Shown one piece after another: positions 14,776-18,709 of a DNA stretch of 18,709 bases (the first letter of the stretch is position 1; each line of letters starts with the position of its first letter). The DNA lies in assembly GCA_026984275.1 (NCBI GenBank), contig JALSSM010000108.1, positions 1 through 18,709 of the forward strand. Direction: 5' to 3'. The stretch is from Gammaproteobacteria bacterium. GTDB lineage: Bacteria; Pseudomonadota; Gammaproteobacteria; CAJXQU01. A program made the translations under genes and the position numbers. A model generated the notes under the pieces. The model made no database searches. It saw only the letters and a program-made list of their open reading frames with translations, and was not told where the DNA came from.

Positions 14776-14963
14776 GACATCCTCCACAGTACCGTTACAG
14801 TCCTTCGACTTGAACCGAGGGTTCAATCGAGGAACTTCCCCGGGCGAATCAGGCTTGCCACCCCAAGGTGGCCCTGCACAACATCACCCAACAGTTCTGT
14901 CCCAAAAATAAGAGTATAGGCTCAAGAATACCTGGGCTGCTGACGCATACCGCAGAGAATGTC
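14776..14963 (-). ncRNA. ssrS: 6S RNA
   Basis: About 188 nt on the minus strand that mimic an open promoter and bind RNA polymerase-sigma70 in stationary phase. The ends form a 16-pair closing stem: GACATTCTCTGCGGTA (14963-14948) with TACTGTGGAGGATGTC (14791-14776), with a few G-U pairs. Inside, TTGAACCCTCGGTTCAA resembles the conserved E. coli 6S segment TTGAACCAAGGGTTCAA, and TTGAGCCTATA matches its CTGAGCCGATA on the other side of the bubble. The length is close to the E. coli 184 nt. The place, directly downstream of zapA on the same strand, is the standard ssrS position. The gene that usually follows it (fau/ygfA) is absent; ychF converges instead. It accounts for the otherwise gene-free stretch 14743-15096. 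Confidence 0.93.
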
Positions 14964-14972
14964 TTGTACTAA

Positions 14973-15001
14973 AGCATAGACCTAATTCACTCAGGATGAA
15001 A
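14973..15001 (-). promoter_or_regulatory. Candidate promoter of 6S RNA
   Basis: On the minus strand TATGCT (14978-14973) is a good -10, placed 9 nt before the predicted 6S 5' end. TTTCAT (15001-14996), 17 nt upstream, is a weak -35 with three of six matches. The remaining 95 bases up to the zapA stop codon hold no other recognised element. Confidence 0.5.
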
Positions 15002-15096
15002 GCCATATTACGCGAGCTGTGTCACAAATTAACTTATATCAAGTTTAATACTGATCCAGCTCAAATAAAGCGAAAGTTTTGATTAGCAGGAGAGGG

Positions 15097-15405
15097 TTAA
15101 GGTTGGTCAGCCGGGTCGACAAGTACGTTTGATATTTTGTCATGAACGCGTCTGATCGTATCCTGGATATTGTCTGGAACTTCATTGCTATTCTGATGCT
15201 CAAGAAACTCATGCACAATATTCAGCGCAGCCATAACAACAATACGCTCACTGCCAACAACTTTACCGTTACTGCGGACTTCTTTTATTTTTCCATTCAG
15301 AAATTCAACTGAATTGTGAAGCGCCTCGCGCTCATCATCGGTACAGGCAACGGTATATTCTTTATCAAGGATATTGACTGTCACTGGTTTTTGTTCTTCA
15401 CTCAT
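15097..15405 (-). CDS. zapA: Cell division protein ZapA
   Basis: Small FtsZ-binding protein that bundles filaments at the division site. The 102 residues (E. coli 109) show the ZapA pattern: an N-terminal beta-alpha domain with VTVNILDKEYTVACTDDEREAL (about 8-29), an LNGKIKEVRSNGKVVGSERIVVMAALNIVHEFL block (about 36-68), then a coiled-coil C-terminus. Its ATG overlaps the stop of the upstream coiled-coil gene (ATGA), so the two are probably translated together. The 6S RNA gene lies downstream on the same strand, the usual zapA-ssrS order, which supports the call. Confidence 0.92.
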   Translation of the reverse strand: MSEEQKPVTVNILDKEYTVACTDDEREALHNSVEFLNGKIKEVRSNGKVVGSERIVVMAALNIVHEFLEHQNSNEVPDNIQDTIRRVHDKISNVLVDPADQP

Positions 15406-15644
15406 GAACGAGCTTCCATAGATTTAAGACGTGAAATCATTGCTTCAACCCGGGTTCGGGCAAGTTCTGTTTTTTCAATCAGATCCGCTCTCTCAATGGC
15501 TAACGCCCCCTGTTGCTGACGTAAGGCCTCATTTTCTACTGTCAGATTGTTAACGGTTTCAATCAGCTGATCAACTTTTGATTCTAGCGCAGAGAGATCA
15601 ATAGATTCATTATTATTGTTATTTTTCTGGTTTTTCTTGGCCAT
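15402..15644 (-). CDS. Short coiled-coil protein upstream of zapA
   Basis: An 80-residue hydrophilic protein: a basic, Asn-rich start (about 1-12), then one long coiled coil (about 15-80) with a clear heptad pattern in LESKVDQLIETVNNLTVENEALRQQ-type sequence. It resembles the small coiled-coil proteins (TIGR02449-like) encoded next to zapA in many gammaproteobacteria, and in form resembles ZapB, which partners ZapA at the Z-ring. A division role is inferred from the shared operon and overlap (ATGA) rather than from homology that I can prove. It is first in the operon, behind a promoter at 15675-15703. Confidence 0.82.
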   Translation of the reverse strand: MAKKNQKNNNNNESIDLSALESKVDQLIETVNNLTVENEALRQQQGALAIERADLIEKTELARTRVEAMISRLKSMEARS

Positions 15645-15674
15645 TTGTCTCTATTCCACTTAGAGTAGACGTCA

Positions 15675-15703
15675 AATATAGAACTACACAACAAATCGGT
15701 CAA
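15675..15703 (-). promoter_or_regulatory. Sigma-70 promoter of the coiled-coil gene and zapA
   Basis: On the minus strand TTGACC (15703-15698), a 17-nt spacer and TATATT (15680-15675) make the best sigma-70 match in the window, five of six in each hexamer. The start codon is about 30 nt further on. The -35 lies in one unit of the tandem repeat at 15698-15727. Confidence 0.6.
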
Positions 15704-15727
15704 GATCTATTGGGTCAAATTCTATTA
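15698..15727. repeat. Two tandem 15-bp units over the zapA-operon -35
   Basis: GGTCAAGATCTATTG (15698-15712) is followed directly by GGTCAAATTCTATTA (15713-15727), 12 of 15 identical. Each unit contains a TTGACC when read on the minus strand. The spacing of 15 bp is about one and a half helical turns. Confidence 0.6.
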
Positions 15728-15752
15728 ACAACAGTCTCTATAAATCATTTTC

Positions 15753-15780
15753 CTGACGAACTCAGTCTAAAAATTATAGG
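15753..15780 (+). promoter_or_regulatory. Possible promoter of ygfB-pepP-ubiH
   Basis: CTGACG (15753-15758), a 16-nt spacer and TATAGG (15775-15780), four matches in each hexamer. It would give a leader of about 60 nt to ygfB. A TATAAA at 15739-15744 is an alternative -10 with no good -35. Confidence 0.3.
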
Positions 15781-15849
15781 CTTCACGTCATCGTTTCTGA
15801 TACAGTTCGCACTCAATACATTACACAACAATTTCCCTGAAAAACCAAC

Positions 15850-16416
15850 ATGACTGATGCACTATATTACCAACTTGAATCCACACTTGAAAATTCAGGT
15901 TCAACGATTTATCCATCGGAAGCGCAAGGTGCTTTGTGTGGCATGCTATGTCTATCTTCACAACTGGACATTAACGCCTGGATGGATTTTATTCTTGATC
16001 AATCACAATCAGAGTCACAAGCAAGTTATCGATCAAGTCTTGATGCTGATCTGGCCGAAGTTCAGGAAATGACAGCGCTGGGATTTAACCCGGAGTCGGG
16101 TGGTATGACCCTGTTATTACCTTCGGATGATGCACCTTTGCAAGAACGTCTCGAAGCACTCTCGTCATGGTGCGAAGGATTCCTTTATGGCGTTGGAGTC
16201 AGTGGACTACACGACTCAAAAGAACTTCCTGAGAGTGCTGAAGAGTTTATGACTGACATTCGAGAAATTGGTCGACTTGATACAGAGTCCGAAGATGAAG
16301 ATGCAGAACATTACTACATGGAACTGGTAGAATACATCCGTGTTGGTGTGCTGGTATTTCGTGAAGAGATTCGTCCGGCGACTCCAACCAGTTTTGAAAA
16401 CAGGACTCAACATTAG
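15850..16416 (+). CDS. ygfB: YgfB/YecA-family (UPF0149) protein
   Basis: A 188-residue acidic, all-helical protein of the UPF0149 family (E. coli YgfB about 192 aa). Family marks are PSEAQGALCGMLC (about 22-34), where the conserved 'AHG.L.G' region falls, and SSWCEGFLYGVGVSGL in the middle (about 105-120), followed by an Asp/Glu-rich stretch and a final helix EYIRVGVLVFREEI. In Pseudomonas aeruginosa YgfB affects beta-lactam tolerance by dampening AlpA-driven expression of ampDh3; whether that holds here is unknown. No clear Shine-Dalgarno is present. The stop is directly followed by the pepP ATG. The ygfB-pepP-ubiH order, divergent from the zapA pair, is widely conserved. Confidence 0.9.
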   Translation: MTDALYYQLESTLENSGSTIYPSEAQGALCGMLCLSSQLDINAWMDFILDQSQSESQASYRSSLDADLAEVQEMTALGFNPESGGMTLLLPSDDAPLQERLEALSSWCEGFLYGVGVSGLHDSKELPESAEEFMTDIREIGRLDTESEDEDAEHYYMELVEYIRVGVLVFREEIRPATPTSFENRTQH

Positions 16417-17742
16417 ATGGAAAGAAAAGAGTTTACAAGACGACGTAAACGTCTGATGGACATCATGAACATCGGTAGTATCGCGATCCTGCCAGCCTCA
16501 CAGGTACGCAGCCGTAATAATGATGTGGAATACCCGTATCGTCCTGATAGTGATTTTTATTACCTAACCGGTTTTCCAGAACCAGAAGCTGTCGCGGTTA
16601 TGATCCCTGATCGACAACATGGTGAGTTTATTCTCTTTTGTCGTGAAAAAGATCCTGAAATGGAAACATGGCACGGGCGACGTGCCGGACTTGAAAAAGC
16701 CATTGAATACTATGATGCTGACGATGCATTTCCGATCGCCGATATTGACGAAATATTGCCCGGCCTGATCGAAAATAAAGATCGTGTTTTTTACAATATG
16801 GGCACTGATCCAGAATTTGATCAGCGCGTTCAGGGCTGGGTCAACCAGGTTCGTGGAAAGGCTCGCACAGGCGTCACTGCGCCAGAAGAATTTATCTCGC
16901 TGGGACATGCCCTGCACGAATTACGTCTGTTTAAAAGTCGTGGTGAGATCAAGGCCATGCGTCGTGCAGCAAAGATCTCGGCAAAAGCACATGCCCGTGC
17001 CATGAAACAATGCCGCCCGGGCATGAAGGAATACCAGATTGAAGCCGAACTCTTACATGAGTTTATGAAACAGGGATGTCGGTCGCCAGCCTATCCATCG
17101 ATTGTGGGCGGCGGAGCCAATGGCTGTATTCTTCATTACACCGAAAACTCTGATGCGCTCAACGATGGCGATCTGCTACTCATTGATGCTGGAGCAGAGC
17201 ATGACTATTACGCCAGCGACATCACCCGAACTTTTCCGATCAATGGCGTCTTTAGTAAAGAACAAAAAATACTCTATGAAATTGTTCTGAAAGCTCAGGA
17301 AGCCGCGATTGAAAAAGTTCAGCCAGGAAACTACTGGAACGATCCACACGATGCAGCCATTCGTGAATTGACGATGGGTTTAAAAGAGATCGGCATTCTA
17401 AAAGGTCGCCTGCCAACGTTAATCAAAAACGAAGCCTACAAACGTTTCTACATGCACCGTACCGGGCATTGGCTGGGCATGGATGTACATGACGTAGGCG
17501 ATTATAAAGTCGATGGTGAATGGCGTATGCTGGAACCGGGCATGGTACTGACGGTTGAACCGGGCCTTTATATCACGGAACAATCCCGCGGCGTTGCAAA
17601 AAAATGGTGGAATACCGGGATCCGAATCGAAGATGATGTTCTGGTAACAAAAACCGGGCATGATATTCTCAGCAAAGATGCACCCAAAACCGTGGCGGAG
17701 ATAGAAGCCATTATGAACAGCAATGAGAAAACATCAAACTGA
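16417..17742 (+). CDS. pepP: Xaa-Pro aminopeptidase PepP
   Basis: Removes the N-terminal residue from peptides whose second residue is proline; dimanganese enzyme of peptidase family M24B, cytoplasmic. At 441 residues it matches E. coli PepP (441). The N-terminal domain (about 1-170) contains RSRNNDVEYPYRPDSDFYYLTGF. The pita-bread catalytic domain follows, with metal ligands Asp257 (LLIDAGAE), Asp268 (ASDITRTFP), His351 (RTGHWLGMDVHD), Glu381 (VEPGLY) and Glu404 (GIRIEDD); His240 lies in NGCILHYTEN. The ATG directly abuts the ygfB stop codon, and the last 20 nt overlap the ubiH start, so translation is probably coupled. Confidence 0.96.
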   Translation: MERKEFTRRRKRLMDIMNIGSIAILPASQVRSRNNDVEYPYRPDSDFYYLTGFPEPEAVAVMIPDRQHGEFILFCREKDPEMETWHGRRAGLEKAIEYYDADDAFPIADIDEILPGLIENKDRVFYNMGTDPEFDQRVQGWVNQVRGKARTGVTAPEEFISLGHALHELRLFKSRGEIKAMRRAAKISAKAHARAMKQCRPGMKEYQIEAELLHEFMKQGCRSPAYPSIVGGGANGCILHYTENSDALNDGDLLLIDAGAEHDYYASDITRTFPINGVFSKEQKILYEIVLKAQEAAIEKVQPGNYWNDPHDAAIRELTMGLKEIGILKGRLPTLIKNEAYKRFYMHRTGHWLGMDVHDVGDYKVDGEWRMLEPGMVLTVEPGLYITEQSRGVAKKWWNTGIRIEDDVLVTKTGHDILSKDAPKTVAEIEAIMNSNEKTSN

Positions 17743-18709
17743 TTTCGACTGTCTGATCGTCGGTGGCGGCCTTGTTGGCGCAGGGTTAGCCACAGCCCTG
17801 CGTGATCAGCCGCTAAAGATAGGGGTGATCGAAGCCGTTCCAACCAGTGCCGATGTTCAACCCAGTTATGATGATCGAGGACTGGGCGTTGCACCTGCTT
17901 CGCAACGAATTCTGCAAGGCATTGGTCTGTGGGATGATCTCAAAGCAGAAGCCACACCGATCAAAAATATCCATGTCACCGATCGTGGACACTTTGGAGC
18001 AACTCGAATTTCTGCAGAAAAACTCGGTGTTGAACAGCTGGGTCATATTGTGATCGGACGAGCATTAGGCCATGTTCTTCAGGAGTCAGTCACCACGGCT
18101 GACAATACCGAATTTATCTGTCCGGCATCGATCATCTCGATTGAAAACAAACCTGATCAACTTCAGGTTGAGATCAAAGAAGCTGATCATATCCGAACAG
18201 TCACCACTCAGTTGTTGATCGCCGCCGATGGTGGGTTTTCACACGTTCGTGAAATGCTCGGTGTCGGCACAGAAACGAAAGAATATGATCAGACGGCTAT
18301 CGTCACCAATGTCAGTCCGGAGATGCCCCACAACAACACAGCATTCGAACGGTTCACATCAACGGGCCCGCTGGCACTACTGCCCTCTTCTGATCAACGT
18401 TGCGTTGTTGTCTGGACAACAAAAACTGATCAGGCAGAAGCGATTATGCATCTGGAAGAAAAAGATTTCCTGCAACAACTGGAAAAACGATTTGGCCACA
18501 GACTCGGAAAATTCGTCAAAATGGGACAACGTCGACCTTATCCCATGCGTTTGATCAAGGCGAAACAGCTGACCGGACCACGTTTTGCCATTCTCGGAAA
18601 TGCCGCTCATACCATTCATCCAAATGCCGCTCAGGGTTTGAACCTTGGCTTACGCGATGTCGCACAAATGGCCGAATTGATCGTCAATGCCATCCGCGAC
18701 GATAAAGAT
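17723..18709 (+). CDS. ubiH: 2-octaprenyl-6-methoxyphenol hydroxylase UbiH, 3' end cut off by the window
   Basis: FAD-dependent monooxygenase that hydroxylates the ring in ubiquinone synthesis. The frame is open for 329 codons to the window edge; about 60-80 are missing compared with roughly 390-400 in the family. The ATG at 17723 overlaps pepP by 20 nt and is followed within 12 residues by the FAD-binding motif VGGGLVGAGLA (about 13-23). FERFTSTGPLALLPSS (about 210-225) is a UbiH-type stretch, and the second FAD motif is GNAAHTIHPNAAQGLNLG (from 292). E. coli UbiH has Gly where this has the second Ala of PNAAQG. Close relatives UbiI and UbiF share the fold; the pepP-ubiH adjacency favours UbiH. 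Confidence 0.9.
   Translation, partial: MRKHQTDFDCLIVGGGLVGAGLATALRDQPLKIGVIEAVPTSADVQPSYDDRGLGVAPASQRILQGIGLWDDLKAEATPIKNIHVTDRGHFGATRISAEKLGVEQLGHIVIGRALGHVLQESVTTADNTEFICPASIISIENKPDQLQVEIKEADHIRTVTTQLLIAADGGFSHVREMLGVGTETKEYDQTAIVTNVSPEMPHNNTAFERFTSTGPLALLPSSDQRCVVVWTTKTDQAEAIMHLEEKDFLQQLEKRFGHRLGKFVKMGQRRPYPMRLIKAKQLTGPRFAILGNAAHTIHPNAAQGLNLGLRDVAQMAELIVNAIRDDKD

Noticed and set aside
15029..15042. FNR/ANR-like site TTAAC-N4-ATCAA upstream of the 6S RNA promoter.
   Set aside because: One half-site is poor (three of five) and the centre is about 70 bp before the start; such near matches are common in AT-rich spacers.

Overview
The window is chromosomal core sequence from a gammaproteobacterium of moderate G+C. 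Three things support this: EngB, HemA, LolB, IspE, ZapA and UbiH of gammaproteobacterial type; a 6S RNA gene directly downstream of zapA; and gene orders known from Pseudomonas and its relatives. hemA / TPR lipoprotein / lolB / ispE / tRNA-Gln / prs / rplY / pth / ychF is one such order, and ygfB-pepP-ubiH divergent from the zapA pair is another. I cannot name the genus. I see no insertion sequence, phage gene, CRISPR array or defence system.

Layout. 1-1350: the 3' part of engB, then a small AT-rich lipoprotein gene of unknown function, a long perfect-armed hairpin, and on the minus strand a candidate small RNA of about 100 nt. It has two hairpins with C-rich loops and an intrinsic terminator, and is the least expected element here. 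1354-5310 (minus strand): zinc importer genes znuA-znuC-znuB with overlapping ends, followed 65 nt after znuB (32 nt by the longest reading) by a zinc-metalloprotease lipoprotein of family M48, so zinc uptake and a zinc enzyme appear to share a transcript. 5414-6478: DAHP synthase (AroG-like), which opens the shikimate pathway. 6498-7748 (minus): hemA, glutamyl-tRNA reductase, first step of haem synthesis. 7904-14742 (plus): TPR lipoprotein, lolB, ispE, tRNA-Gln(UUG), prs, rplY, pth and ychF, a housekeeping run for outer-membrane lipoprotein delivery, isoprenoid precursors, PRPP, the ribosome and translation quality. A Rho-independent terminator sits just before rplY and looks like a leader attenuator.

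14743-15096 holds no protein gene but carries 6S RNA on the minus strand, with a 16-bp closing stem. 15097-15644 (minus) is a short coiled-coil protein gene followed by zapA (cell division), with a good sigma-70 promoter at 15675-15703. From 15850 (plus) run ygfB, pepP and the first 329 codons of ubiH (ubiquinone synthesis), which leaves the window at the right edge.

Most of the window is ordinary. The points for follow-up are the C-rich-loop sRNA candidate near engB, the terminator-bearing rplY leader, the M48 protease joined to the znu operon, a possible Zur site over the znuA promoter, the AT-rich lipoprotein with its hairpin, and the tandem repeat over the zapA promoter. All functional statements rest on reading motifs by eye and on remembered family knowledge; no database search was run.
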